From assembly GCA_016218915.1 (NCBI GenBank), contig JACRCQ010000022.1, positions 1 to 64,000 on the forward strand: a stretch of DNA of 64,000 nucleotides. The letters are read 5' to 3'. Of the stretch, positions 16,709 through 25,299 are shown piece by piece. A program made the translations under genes and the position numbers. Numbering within the stretch: the first letter of the stretch is position 1; each line of letters begins with the position of its first letter. Source of the DNA: Deltaproteobacteria bacterium. GTDB lineage: Bacteria; Myxococcota_A; Polyangia; Polyangiales; Polyangiaceae. A model generated the notes under the pieces. It saw nothing but the letters and a program-made list of their open reading frames with translations. It was not told the DNA's origin and ran no database searches.

Positions 16709-16897
16709 TCAACCGGTCGCGGGTCGCTCCGACGGTCCGCTCGCGAGCACCTCGCGTGTCTTGTCGGCGAACTCATCGATCTCGTACGGATTCTGCGGAG
16801 ACTCCGATCCGCGCTTGCGGACGCACTCGACTGCCTCTCTTCCGTTGCTGGCGACAATCACGTTGTGTCCGAGCCCTTCGCGCAGACGCCGAGTGAC
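16709..16897 (-). pseudogene. Remnant of a response-regulator receiver domain
   Basis: In one minus-strand frame about 62 codons end in a stop at 16709. The first half (RRLREGLGHNVIVASNGREAVE) looks like the beta2-alpha2 start of a receiver domain, and the second (NPYEIDEFADKTREVLA) looks like the usual KPYxIDEL end of one. The central part that would contain the phosphorylated Asp and the Thr/Lys switch is missing, and there is no start codon with a ribosome binding site. It is most simply a deletion remnant of a hybrid-kinase or response-regulator gene. Chance similarity cannot be fully excluded. Confidence 0.55.
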
Positions 16898-16908
16898 CCC
16901 TTGTCGCT

Positions 16909-17802
16909 TCACCTCCCGCCTGTCCTGCGCGCCCGGAGCCAGCGCTTGACCTCCTCCGAGTTCGCGTAGCTCGTCGCGTGACCGTTGCTCGTGAACATCG
17001 GACACCGATCCGCAGCCTTGAACGTCTTCTTGTCCACCACGGTCCCTGCCTTGCGGTCGTAGATCACCACCTCCTCGTCGACCATCTCCAAGGGGTAGCT
17101 CAGCGCAGGCCCGGTCCCGCTCACCGGCTTGTATCCGGAGCACATCTTGCCCGTCCGCGCCGGAAGCTTTTCGCCCATCGCGACCCAGTCCGCTTCCCGA
17201 AGCGTCTTTCCAGGCCCGATCATCTCAGGATTCAGGATGGCGAAAAACAGGATCGTGCGCTGGCCGGGCGCAACCGGCGGCTCCTTGCCAAACGTCAGGG
17301 GCTGCGAATCCTTCAGCTTGTCGTAGCCATCGCGCAACTTGCGGTAGAGGGTCTGCGGTGCAGGCTCGATGTCGAGCTCGACCTTGTTCGGGTAGGTGAC
17401 CTTGACCTTCGAAGCTGGACCGGCCTTGGTCTTGTAGTCGAACGCTTCGGCTGGCGTCATCGCGCCCAGCACCTCGCCCATGTCCATCTTCACCGTCCCG
17501 GTTCCGTCCGCACCCACCACCGTCTCCTGGCCTTCAGCCCTGAGCTTCGTACCCTCCGGCATCTTGGCGAATGCCAGCGAGTACGACGTCCCGTCCACGC
17601 TCGCCGTGCAGGTCGCGCCGGTCCCTTCGATGTACGCCTGCACCGGGCCCCAGCGGACGTTGGGGGTCACGGCAGGGCCGCTGCTCTTGGGGCTGGCGAG
17701 CGGAGTCGGGTCATACGGACGAGGGGGCGCTTTCTTTCGGCAGCAACCGGTGGTCCCTGCAGCAGCCGCCGCCAGGGCAAGCAAGACGAACGCGAATCTC
17801 AT
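16909..17802 (-). CDS. Lipoprotein of unknown function
   Basis: A 297-residue predicted lipoprotein with a signal peptide and lipobox (GTTGC, Cys20, directly followed by a second Cys). No family is recognised. The body is mixed alpha/beta with no repeats and few Cys, and includes VQAYIEGTGATCTASVDG and a long segment with YPLEMVDEEVVIYDRKAG. A strong AAAGGAG lies about five bases before the ATG. It is divergent from the SpoIID-like gene across a 161-base intergenic stretch. Nothing in the context suggests a specific role. Confidence 0.8.
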   Translation of the reverse strand: MRFAFVLLALAAAAAGTTGCCRKKAPPRPYDPTPLASPKSSGPAVTPNVRWGPVQAYIEGTGATCTASVDGTSYSLAFAKMPEGTKLRAEGQETVVGADGTGTVKMDMGEVLGAMTPAEAFDYKTKAGPASKVKVTYPNKVELDIEPAPQTLYRKLRDGYDKLKDSQPLTFGKEPPVAPGQRTILFFAILNPEMIGPGKTLREADWVAMGEKLPARTGKMCSGYKPVSGTGPALSYPLEMVDEEVVIYDRKAGTVVDKKTFKAADRCPMFTSNGHATSYANSEEVKRWLRARRTGGR

Positions 17803-17963
17803 GGCACTCCTTTACAACGCCCGGTCCGCGGGCTCTATCCCAAGGAGGAGGCGGCGCCGGACTTGTCGCACGCTATTTTTTGAAGAGGCACGCGAACCCC
17901 GGCGATTGTCGAGGCTCCCTGTTCAGGCTACGATAGTGGACGGTTCGTGTCTGGATCCCTCCG

Positions 17964-19046
17964 ATGAAGCATCTTCCTCCCTGCATTCTGGCGTCGATCC
18001 TGTGCGGATGCTGGCTCATGTCCGCGTGCAGCTCCGACGAGTCGAAACCTGATCAGGGCCGGGAGGTCGTCGCAGCCAAACGCCAGGCAGTCTCCGTGCC
18101 AGCCGAGGCGATCTGCGACGCCGTGGTGACCGGCGTGGGTACAGTCGACACCGAGACGGACTACGTACCGCACGTGGTGCAATGCGAGAATGGCGGAGCG
18201 CCCCTCGAGGCCCTGAAGGCGCAAGCCGTGGCTGCGCGCTCGTACCTGTACTACTCGATGATCTCCAAGGGTTCGATCTGTGACGGCCAGAGCTGCCAGG
18301 TCTACTCCTGCGGCAAGACCCCCACTGCGCTTCACCTGCAGGCTGCCAAGGAAACCAGCGGGCAGATTCTGTCATGGGGCGGGATCGTGACCGTCGGCTT
18401 CTACGTCAACGGCGATCCGAACTCTGCCGCACCTTCGTGCAAGGGAGCCCCTTCAGCCACCAATGAGCACTGGGTAACCTACAACGAAGGCAAGTCCGGC
18501 ACGGACGTGACGCAGACCGAGCTTGGGTGGGTTTTCAATCCAGGGGAGACCGGCTACGGGCAGAATCGCGGGTGCATGTCGCAAAACGGCGCCCACTGCC
18601 TGGATGAGCAGAAGGGCTACGACTACAAGAAGATCCTCCAGTTCTACTACGGCGCAGATATCGAGATCCTGGCCCCGGCAGGACCGTGTGTCACCGGAGC
18701 CGGCGGCTCTGCAGGTGCCGGAGGCTCTTCAGGCTCGGGCGGCAGCGCAGGAGGCGCCGGACCCACGGATGCATCGACGGACAAGAACGGCTCAGGCGGT
18801 ACGGCGGGCAGCAACGCAGGGGGCTCCACGAGCGATGGCGCAGTGGCAGAAGCCGCATCGCCGGTGGACGGTGGAGGCAAGGACGGCGGCGGCGCCTACT
18901 TCGCGTACCGCTCGCAGGATGATTCAGGGTGCGGCTGCACGACCGCGGGGAGCACGAGCGCGCCGTGGGGCTTCGGCGCTGCCGGCTTGCTGCTTGCGCT
19001 GAGCCGCGTCAGACGAAGGCGCCAGTCCCCCGCAGACTTGTCCTAG
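17964..19046 (+). CDS. SpoIID/LytB-like protein with lipobox and MYXO-CTERM tail
   Basis: A 360-residue exported protein. Residues 67-94 carry the SpoIID/LytB signature (YVPHVVQCE, then EALKAQAVAARSY), with Glu75 in the position of the catalytic acid of SpoIID-type peptidoglycan lytic transglycosylases; the domain ends with GYDYKKILQFYYG. A Gly/Ser linker is followed by SGCGCTTA, a hydrophobic helix and RRRR, a MYXO-CTERM-like tail. Unusually, the N-terminus also has a plausible lipobox (LMSAC, Cys22), so two competing anchoring signals are present. The probable role is cleavage of peptidoglycan glycan strands. The ribosome binding site is weak, though TACGAT at 17929 could be a -10 element. 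Confidence 0.85.
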   Translation: MKHLPPCILASILCGCWLMSACSSDESKPDQGREVVAAKRQAVSVPAEAICDAVVTGVGTVDTETDYVPHVVQCENGGAPLEALKAQAVAARSYLYYSMISKGSICDGQSCQVYSCGKTPTALHLQAAKETSGQILSWGGIVTVGFYVNGDPNSAAPSCKGAPSATNEHWVTYNEGKSGTDVTQTELGWVFNPGETGYGQNRGCMSQNGAHCLDEQKGYDYKKILQFYYGADIEILAPAGPCVTGAGGSAGAGGSSGSGGSAGGAGPTDASTDKNGSGGTAGSNAGGSTSDGAVAEAASPVDGGGKDGGGAYFAYRSQDDSGCGCTTAGSTSAPWGFGAAGLLLALSRVRRRRQSPADLS

Positions 19047-19073
19047 CTGTCGACCCGCGCATCGTACCGAGCC

Positions 19074-19706
19074 ATGGCGCCCATCAGCAATCCTCCCGAC
19101 CGTTCCCATCAGCGCTCCTGGATGCCTCGCGTGCTCGCGCCCGGCGAGGATCTCTGGCACTTCGCGTGCGGCACGCGCGCTACCCCTTGGTCCAGCGTCG
19201 GAAAAGATCTGGTGGACTTTGCCCGCAAGCTCGGACGCGACGCGCGTGATCAAGTCGCGCGCGAAGGCGTCGCCAGGACCCTCGCCAAGCTGGCGGCTGT
19301 CGCCGTGGTCGACTCGCTGCTGATCGAGGACCCGAGCACATCGCTCGCCGACGTGATGTTCCGGGACGATGGCCGATCGCAACCTCAGGAGCCGACGCCC
19401 TGGGAGCTGGCCGGGTGCGTGGTGGGGCTGACGCCTCGTCGCCTCGTGGTCATCGGAGTCGGCAGCCGTACGGGCCCGCAAGCTCGCGCCGAGGTCGCGC
19501 CGCTTTGGGTGGTGAGCTTCCTGCCTCACCAGATCGGTCCTGAGACCGTTCACGTGCGTCGCCGCAAGCTTGGGCCGCTCGAGGGGCAGACTCTGGTTCT
19601 CGGCGACAAGAAGGACTCTGTCGAGTTTGTGTTCGAGTGGCCGGAGGACATCGCGCAGATGAAGGCCATCGCGGATCGGCTCGACGCTGCCATGGAAGCC
19701 CGGTAG
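19074..19706 (+). CDS. Hypothetical protein
   Basis: A 210-residue protein without signal peptide or membrane segment, unrecognised. It begins with a basic region and has a helical segment (GKDLVDFARKLGRDARDQVA) and a beta-rich half (RRLVVIGVGSRTG and DSVEFVFEWPEDIAQMKAIADRLDAAM), an arrangement resembling PH-like bacterial domains that end in a helix; that is only a structural guess. It lies 27 bases after the SpoIID-like gene on the same strand, so the two may be co-transcribed. No Shine-Dalgarno is visible. Confidence 0.65.
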   Translation: MAPISNPPDRSHQRSWMPRVLAPGEDLWHFACGTRATPWSSVGKDLVDFARKLGRDARDQVAREGVARTLAKLAAVAVVDSLLIEDPSTSLADVMFRDDGRSQPQEPTPWELAGCVVGLTPRRLVVIGVGSRTGPQARAEVAPLWVVSFLPHQIGPETVHVRRRKLGPLEGQTLVLGDKKDSVEFVFEWPEDIAQMKAIADRLDAAMEAR

Positions 19707-19774
19707 CGGACAGCCGATCAGGGCTCTTGCTCGAAGTGGGAACGGAGGGTAGGGCGCGGAGACAGACCACGCTG

Positions 19775-20122
19775 CTAGCAGGCGGCCCAGACCTTGTTCA
19801 ATGCGCTCTGGATCTGCATGGGCCCTGCCATGAAGGGAGGATCCACCGGCAGTCCGGCTTTGGCCTGCACTTCACCGATGATCTTCTTGCCATCGACGAA
19901 GATGAAGTAGAAGCCGTAGATTCCGCAGGTCACCGACGAAAGGCCGAGGATCTTCAACGCGCTCATGCGGTTGTAGCCCAGGAATGCGTTCACCTCGCTC
20001 GAGACCTTGAAGTACCACCACAGGGCATAGATCCCACAGGTGCACATCCACAGGAGGAGCATCTTGAATCCGCCACGAATCTCGCCTTTGGGACCACGGG
20101 GTGTCGCTGGTGTGCCTTGCAT
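19775..20122 (-). CDS. DUF4234-type small membrane protein
   Basis: A 115-residue inner-membrane protein with two hydrophobic helices. The motif pair CTCGIYALWWYFKVSSEVNAFLG and VTCGIYGFYFIFVDG is the repeated GIYxxxW/Y pattern of DUF4234 proteins. Function unknown. The ATG at 20122 was chosen because GGAAAA lies six bases upstream and no earlier start has support. The Pro/Gly-rich N-terminus is probably cytoplasmic. Confidence 0.8.
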   Translation of the reverse strand: MQGTPATPRGPKGEIRGGFKMLLLWMCTCGIYALWWYFKVSSEVNAFLGYNRMSALKILGLSSVTCGIYGFYFIFVDGKKIIGEVQAKAGLPVDPPFMAGPMQIQSALNKVWAAC

Positions 20123-20287
20123 CTGAGTTTTCCTTTCCGAAGACCGGCCGTCATACACCGGCGTGGCTCGGTTGTCCTCCAGGAATCAGCGCCTGCCCGC
20201 GCGAACATTCGCTCGTTTCCAAGCCTGCTGAAGAAGCGGAGGTTGCAGCCGCAGCAGCATCCCACAGCGCCGGGATTCGGCCCGTTA

Positions 20288-21457
20288 TCACGGTTTGAGA
20301 GGGCCGATGTACGCGGTCGCCGCAACCACGTTGTCATACCACTTCCGCGTCTCGCCATTCGGGTTCGCCTTGACGTGGAACGACAGCCCGAACCGATCGA
20401 TCTTGAGCGTGTCGACGTCGCGCAGCCTCAGGTTGCCGAAGTCGGCTGTGAGCTTGCCGTCCAGCCAGATCGCAATGCGCCCGTCCCGCAGCCCTGGCGT
20501 GTTCGCCTTCACCATGTACTCGTAGCAGTACCACTTGCCCAGCTCAGGAATGACGTCGGGCCGGCTCACGAAGTCCGGCCCGAAGTCGTACGGCAAGCTC
20601 GTGTTCGGCATCACCAGACCGGTCGGGAAGAAGTGATCCCCCCAGACATCGCGCTGCTCCGGGTGATAGATGTAGATGTTGAGCTGTCCAGGGGACGCAG
20701 TCGTCGCTTCGCCGCGCCAGTTCTCGAGGTTGGCCAGGAACTTGTTCGTTCCATCCGCCTTCACCCCAGGTGTGGCCTGCCCGTTAACGTAGTAGTGCGC
20801 TGAGATCATCGAGCCGTTGTGGCTCGACCCGACCACGTCGAACGGCGGCTCGAACTTCGAGTAGTAGCGAAGAAACAGAACGTCGCGCTCAGGTGCCACC
20901 ACCTTGTCCACCGCATTGCTCAGCTCGTCGGTCTGCTGCGGCAGCTTGAACTCCAGTGCTTGCTTCCCTGCGTAGAGATTCTCGGCCTCGGTCGCTATGC
21001 GCGTCTCTGACATCTGGAACACGTTGTCCCATCGGCTCCAGAGGTCCGACGCCTGCGCGTAGCTCTCGAAGTCATCCGCAAAGAGGACCGCAGAGTCTCC
21101 ACTGATCCCGACGTCTCCAGGATGCTTCGCAGCAATGCCGTTGTCGCCCTCGGGCAACCCGCCGCCCCCAGCCATGCCTGCCCCACCTGCCTGCCCCCCC
21201 AACCCAGCACCCCCTGTCGCACCAGCGCCTCCGCTTCCGGCGCCGCTGCCACCTGCGCCACTGCCACTCGCGCCACCGCTGCCAGCGCTGCTGCCACCAG
21301 CGCCCCCACCGTCTGGCGCTGCGCTGCCTCCAGCCCCGCCACTCGCGCTCGACGGCGAAGACTCGTCCGAACCGCAACCGGCGCTCGCGCTGGCTGCGAC
21401 GATAGCGAGGGCCAGGATCCCGAACAGCCCTGTCACGCACGAAGTCCTGCTGCGCAT
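20288..21457 (-). CDS. Lipoprotein with polysaccharide lyase-like jelly-roll domain
   Basis: A 389-residue lipoprotein with lipobox (ASAGC) and one of the longest Gly/Ser/Ala linkers here (about residues 30-100). The C-terminal 250 residues look like a beta-jelly-roll of the alginate/glucuronan lyase kind: SRWDNVF, DVLFLRYYSKFEPP, GKWYCYEYMVKANTPGLRDGRIAIWLDGKL and WYDNVVAATAYIGP. The DGxxxxWxDGK motif is typical of this fold, but the catalytic residues cannot be assigned. A role in binding or cutting acidic polysaccharide in the envelope or food source is inferred. Confidence 0.78.
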   Translation of the reverse strand: MRSRTSCVTGLFGILALAIVAASASAGCGSDESSPSSASGGAGGSAAPDGGGAGGSSAGSGGASGSGAGGSGAGSGGAGATGGAGLGGQAGGAGMAGGGGLPEGDNGIAAKHPGDVGISGDSAVLFADDFESYAQASDLWSRWDNVFQMSETRIATEAENLYAGKQALEFKLPQQTDELSNAVDKVVAPERDVLFLRYYSKFEPPFDVVGSSHNGSMISAHYYVNGQATPGVKADGTNKFLANLENWRGEATTASPGQLNIYIYHPEQRDVWGDHFFPTGLVMPNTSLPYDFGPDFVSRPDVIPELGKWYCYEYMVKANTPGLRDGRIAIWLDGKLTADFGNLRLRDVDTLKIDRFGLSFHVKANPNGETRKWYDNVVAATAYIGPLKP

Positions 21458-21505
21458 CAGCTGAGAATCGATCAGAATCGTCCGACGCACAACGCACAAA
21501 TCCGT

Positions 21506-21514
21506 TGGTAGACT
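21506..21514 (+). promoter_or_regulatory. Extended -10 promoter for the mini-FGE gene
   Basis: TGGTAGACT fits the TGnTAnnnT form seen repeatedly in this window. Because it overlaps the first possible start (TTG, 21505) of the downstream open frame, translation probably begins further downstream, at 21565. Confidence 0.4.
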
Positions 21515-21564
21515 GGCGCCCGCTTGCCCCGCCCCATGTGTCCGACTACCGTGCCGAAACCCTC

Positions 21565-21909
21565 ATGCGCCTTGGACAAGCGTTGAACTCCCTGTCGGCC
21601 GCCGCCATCCCGCTCTGCACGATGCGCTGCGCTCCTCCCTGCCCGTGCAAGGACGCAGGAGCCACTGCAGAGCCCCCTCGCATCTGTCCGTCTGCGTCTG
21701 CGCTGGCTGTCCCCCCTGCGCCCACCTCGTCCGCAGTTGCGCCGATCAAAGACCCACCCGGTCCGGCGCAAGGCAGCAAGAAGGTCGTGCGAGGCGGGGC
21801 GTTCAAGTACGACAAGGATCAGCTGCTGTCAGCAGGAAGGACCTTTGATTCGCCCACCGTGACCTTTGAGCACGTGGGATTCCGATGTGCGCTCGACGCG
21901 CCACACTGA
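21565..21909 (+). CDS. Small secreted protein ending in a truncated FGE-like module
   Basis: A protein of about 114 residues (134 if an upstream TTG at 21505 were used). The first part looks like a signal sequence followed by a Cys-rich (CAPPCPC) and Pro/Ala-rich linker. The last 45 residues read VVRGGAFKYDKD, SAGRTF and HVGFRCALDA: these are the closing strands of a formylglycine-generating enzyme (FGE)-sulfatase domain, but the rest of the roughly 200-residue catalytic fold is absent. It is either a fragment of a lost FGE gene with a new N-terminus or a minimal binding module. It starts close to the divergent lipoprotein gene. Confidence 0.55.
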   Translation: MRLGQALNSLSAAAIPLCTMRCAPPCPCKDAGATAEPPRICPSASALAVPPAPTSSAVAPIKDPPGPAQGSKKVVRGGAFKYDKDQLLSAGRTFDSPTVTFEHVGFRCALDAPH

Positions 21910-21938
21910 GTGTTTGCGGCCGAGAAGAAGGATCAACG

Positions 21939-23408
21939 TCAGCGCATCGGGAGGCCGCCAGCGGCAATCGCCAGACCGAGCAGCAGGACCAGGACCGACG
22001 ACGCCACAGGCAGGGCGCGCGCAATGCGGCTATCGGTCCGAAGCTTGACGAACCGCTCCCGCGCCACGACAAAGGCGATGCCTATCGCAGTGAGCACTGT
22101 GGCAAGGCCCAGGGAGAATGCGACCAGCAACGCCAGACCGAAGGCCAGACGGTGCAGGGAGATGGCTGTGAGCAGCACCACGAGCGCGCTCGGGCACGGC
22201 ACGAGTCCTCCTGAGATGCCCAGTGGAATCATGGTGCGCCATCCAGCATGGCTCGGCGGCCCGTGCGTGTGCATCCGCCCGTCCCCATGATGATGCGGCT
22301 CGCCTGCGTGCGCGTGGTTGTGCTCATCCCCTCTCGCGCTGTCGCACGCGGCGCCTGAGCGCAGGAATCGTCGAAGGCGCCCGGGCAGCTGCCACGCTGC
22401 GATCGCTGCCACCAGCAAGCCAGAGCCGATCTCGAGCAGCTGCAGGATCCGGGCTGTGCCGAACCTGCGCTCGATCCAGAGCGCGAAGAAGCCCAGAGCG
22501 AATACCGATGCAGTATGCGAGATAGTCACGGTGGCGCCGAGGACCAGCGCATCGCGCGGGCGCGACCGGGTGCCCACGAGATAAGCGCCCACGAGCGCTT
22601 TGCCGTGCCCCGGTGTCAAGGCGTGTCCTGAGCCGAGGGCGAACGAAAGGGCAAGGGCGAAGAGCAGGAACCACGGAGAGGTCACAGGGTTCGCAACCAG
22701 TGCGGCAAGCCGCTTGCCCTCGCTCGTCGGCGAGCCGCGCGGCGCTCCCGGCGCTGATGAGCTCCCCAGCGGGCCTGCTCCAGACTTCGGACGCATCACC
22801 AGGGTGAGGGAATTCTCGCGCGGAGGCCGGTACAGCTCGCTCGACGGGTAGTCCAGGCGGGCCCCTGCGCGCGGCGCGCGCACCGGTACCGACGACGACA
22901 CGATGTCCCCAAAGGCCGATTCCAGCGCACCGAGCTCCCGCCAGCCGACCCGATCCCCGAACGTGCTGTCGGAAAGCACCAGCGACAGGTCCGCGTCCGA
23001 CGCCGGGCGCGGCGCCCTGTACTCGATGGCCACGCGCAAGGTGCTGAGACCGTTCTGCCCCGGAGGAGCCTCCAGGCTGCGAAAAACCGGGCGCAGCGGG
23101 GCTGCAGTCCCATTGACGAGCAGCGTCAGCGTCGGCGCCACACGCGAAACCAAAGCATCGAGATAGCGCTCGCGCTCGGCCGGGGTCACTGCGCTGTCGT
23201 GATTCTCGTCCAGCGACTCGATCTCCGCGTACGCGGGCAGCTCCGCGAAGTCGAGAAGGTAGTCGACCTCGATCTCGGTCGCGTCCAGCCGGACGCCCGC
23301 ATACCGGTTCACGGAGGTCATGCCGAGCGGGTGCGCGAGCGCCACCGACACGGCGAACAGGATCAGGGCAGCCGATGCGAGACCGAGGAGCGCTGGGGCC
23401 GGACGCAT
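21939..23408 (-). CDS. Nickel/cobalt exporter (NicO/RcnA-like)
   Basis: A 489-residue inner-membrane protein. After a signal-like N-terminus it has an exported beta-rich domain with an EF-hand-like loop (DENHDSAVTPAE, about residues 67-78), then the NicO/RcnA membrane domain: GSGHALTPGHGKALVGAYLVG, TISHTASVFALG, and the C-terminal GISGGLVPCPSALVVLL. Between the helices lies a His-rich loop with several HxH pairs (about residues 360-385) that would bind metal. Function by family is efflux of nickel or cobalt; substrate is inferred. The start codon has a weak binding site. It is not in an obvious operon. Confidence 0.88.
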   Translation of the reverse strand: MRPAPALLGLASAALILFAVSVALAHPLGMTSVNRYAGVRLDATEIEVDYLLDFAELPAYAEIESLDENHDSAVTPAERERYLDALVSRVAPTLTLLVNGTAAPLRPVFRSLEAPPGQNGLSTLRVAIEYRAPRPASDADLSLVLSDSTFGDRVGWRELGALESAFGDIVSSSVPVRAPRAGARLDYPSSELYRPPRENSLTLVMRPKSGAGPLGSSSAPGAPRGSPTSEGKRLAALVANPVTSPWFLLFALALSFALGSGHALTPGHGKALVGAYLVGTRSRPRDALVLGATVTISHTASVFALGFFALWIERRFGTARILQLLEIGSGLLVAAIAAWQLPGRLRRFLRSGAACDSARGDEHNHAHAGEPHHHGDGRMHTHGPPSHAGWRTMIPLGISGGLVPCPSALVVLLTAISLHRLAFGLALLVAFSLGLATVLTAIGIAFVVARERFVKLRTDSRIARALPVASSVLVLLLGLAIAAGGLPMR

Positions 23409-23450
23409 CGACTTCGCTCACATCACGACGAGGTCACGGGGAGTCCAGCC

Positions 23451-25238
23451 CTACCTCGAGATCAGCAACCACGACGACATGTGGATATGCCGCCAGTTGT
23501 TGCCGTTCGTGTAGACCTTCCCCTTCCAGAACCCCTGGTACTCGAAGTTGTTCTCAGCCCCCTTGGTGACCTGCGACGTGATGTCCATCATCACCATCTC
23601 CACGTGCTTGCCGGGACACCACCCTCCGCGGCCATACCACCACGTGCCGTACTGGTTCGGCACGGTCCCATCCACGATCTGCGCCATGCACCCGAGCTGG
23701 TCGGACACCATCGGGAAGTCACGCTTGTTGTCGGTTCCATTCACGATGAAGTGGTGATCCGTGTTGCAGAACTCCGCGCAGTTGCCGGGGCTCGACATCC
23801 CATGGCCGGTGATCACGCTCGCGATCTCGACCTTCTGCGCGTCCGCCGGAATGGTCAGCTTCATCGGTACGTAGTTGTCGTTGTACTTCTCGTCAAAGGT
23901 GTGCTGCCCGATGAAGAGCGGAATCGTCTCCGACGGCTTGACAGGCTTTGCCTTGTTGAAGAATCGCAGGCTCGCGTCGATCACCCACGGATCCGTGATT
24001 GTCATCTTGAGCTTGCGCACCCCGCCTTTGGCCAGCAGCGGCAGGATGCCGCTCACGTCGTGCACCCATCGCCCCTCGCGATGATACGAGGTAATCCAAT
24101 GACCGATCTCGTGCGGACAGTACGGAGGCGGCGGCCCCGCATCCGGCTCCGCGTCGGCGGCGTCCGGCTCCGCGTCGGCGGCGTCCGGTGCGCCCGCATC
24201 CGGCGGGCTGTCCTCGCACAGATGCAGGAATGCGTCGTAGTCCCACTGCGGACAAACCCCGAACTCCCCTTTGCCTCCGCAGGTCATCGACAGGTCGATC
24301 TCCATCGTATCGAACCCTGCCATGGTCGCCGCATCCGGGAGCGTCACCTCCAGGTACGGATCCCCTCCGCCCACCGCAATCCCCTTCCACAGGCCGACCA
24401 CGGTCGCGTTCTCGGCCGCCAGCCGCTCCTCGCGCGAGGCCTCGAAGTTGTAGTAGACCGGCTCGTTCGCGGCCATCGACACGTTCGGTGCAAACCACCC
24501 CTGCGCTGCTTCGTATCTCGAAGGATCCGCGTAGCTCCCCACGTAGCGGATCCTCTGGGACCGATCGATCGCCACGCCCCAGCCAGGCGACACCATGAGC
24601 TTGCCGATCCACACTGGCAGGTTGGCGACCGAGCTGGGGATGTAGTGGATTCGCCCTGACCACCACTTCTGCTCCTCGGCCGTGAGCGCGGAAAGCGCTG
24701 CATCCACGTTCACCTTGAGGGCGTCGAGAGCTGCGGTGCGCTTCGCTGCGTCGCTCGCGTTCGACGCAAAGAAGTAGTGCACGTTCTTCGGGGTGTTGGC
24801 GAACAGCGTCGGGAAGTCGTCGACGTTCTCCCACATGCCGGGTTCGAATCCCTGGTTCTGCTTGGGACGGTCCTGGATGAACACGTAGGAGTCGCACCCG
24901 CTCCAGCTCGCCTTGAGGTTCCAGTCTCCTGCTGTGGTCTTGACCGTGAAATCCGACGCCTTGGCGCGCAGCGTCGGATCGCTCGTCACATCCTCAAAGG
25001 GACGCGAAGGAAGCTGAAGCTCCTTGCACACGGCGGTCGGGTCTGGCCCTGCCTCGACTTGCGCCTCCGCTTCCGCGCCCGTTTCCACGGCCACGATCGC
25101 GTCGGCTTCCTCGCCCGCATCCTCGCCAGGCGTGGTTGCCGGCGGCGCGGCTTCGTCGGAGCTGCTGCACGCCGCTGCGACCACGGCTGCGATGAGAGCG
25201 ACGCCAGCGAGACCCAGGGACATATGCTTCACGCGCAT
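23451..25238 (-). CDS. Lipoprotein with peptide-N-glycosidase F-like domains
   Basis: A predicted lipoprotein (lipobox VVAAAC) of 595 residues with an Asp/Ala/Glu linker and a region of unknown fold up to about residue 260. The C-terminal half resembles the two jelly-roll domains of PNGase F: CPQWDYDAFLHLC (Cys329, Asp333), then EIGHWITSYHREGRWVHDVS (Glu377), then ITGHG, NCAEFCNTDHHFIVNG and WCPGKHVEMVMMDIT. In PNGase F the catalytic Asp and Glu lie in corresponding WDR and E(I/L)GR motifs. The predicted role is release of N-glycans from glycoproteins at the cell surface. The start at 25238 is supported by AAGGG close upstream and by the signal peptide. A repeated PDAADAE linker lies between the two motifs. 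Confidence 0.85.
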   Translation of the reverse strand: MRVKHMSLGLAGVALIAAVVAAACSSSDEAAPPATTPGEDAGEEADAIVAVETGAEAEAQVEAGPDPTAVCKELQLPSRPFEDVTSDPTLRAKASDFTVKTTAGDWNLKASWSGCDSYVFIQDRPKQNQGFEPGMWENVDDFPTLFANTPKNVHYFFASNASDAAKRTAALDALKVNVDAALSALTAEEQKWWSGRIHYIPSSVANLPVWIGKLMVSPGWGVAIDRSQRIRYVGSYADPSRYEAAQGWFAPNVSMAANEPVYYNFEASREERLAAENATVVGLWKGIAVGGGDPYLEVTLPDAATMAGFDTMEIDLSMTCGGKGEFGVCPQWDYDAFLHLCEDSPPDAGAPDAADAEPDAADAEPDAGPPPPYCPHEIGHWITSYHREGRWVHDVSGILPLLAKGGVRKLKMTITDPWVIDASLRFFNKAKPVKPSETIPLFIGQHTFDEKYNDNYVPMKLTIPADAQKVEIASVITGHGMSSPGNCAEFCNTDHHFIVNGTDNKRDFPMVSDQLGCMAQIVDGTVPNQYGTWWYGRGGWCPGKHVEMVMMDITSQVTKGAENNFEYQGFWKGKVYTNGNNWRHIHMSSWLLISR

Positions 25239-25299
25239 GATCCCTTGGTAGCGTTGACGGGCGCGGGGCGCAACGCGCAGGGCGAGCGATTGTGGCCCG

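Noticed and set aside
22324..23421. A second minus-strand frame over the nickel/cobalt exporter N-terminus
   Set aside because: It is Arg/Ala-rich and out of frame with the transporter motifs; it has no stop-start logic of its own.
24838..24852. GGTTCGAATCC, identical to a tRNA T-loop
   Set aside because: It lies within the PNGase F-like coding sequence, and no acceptor, D or anticodon stems can be built around it.
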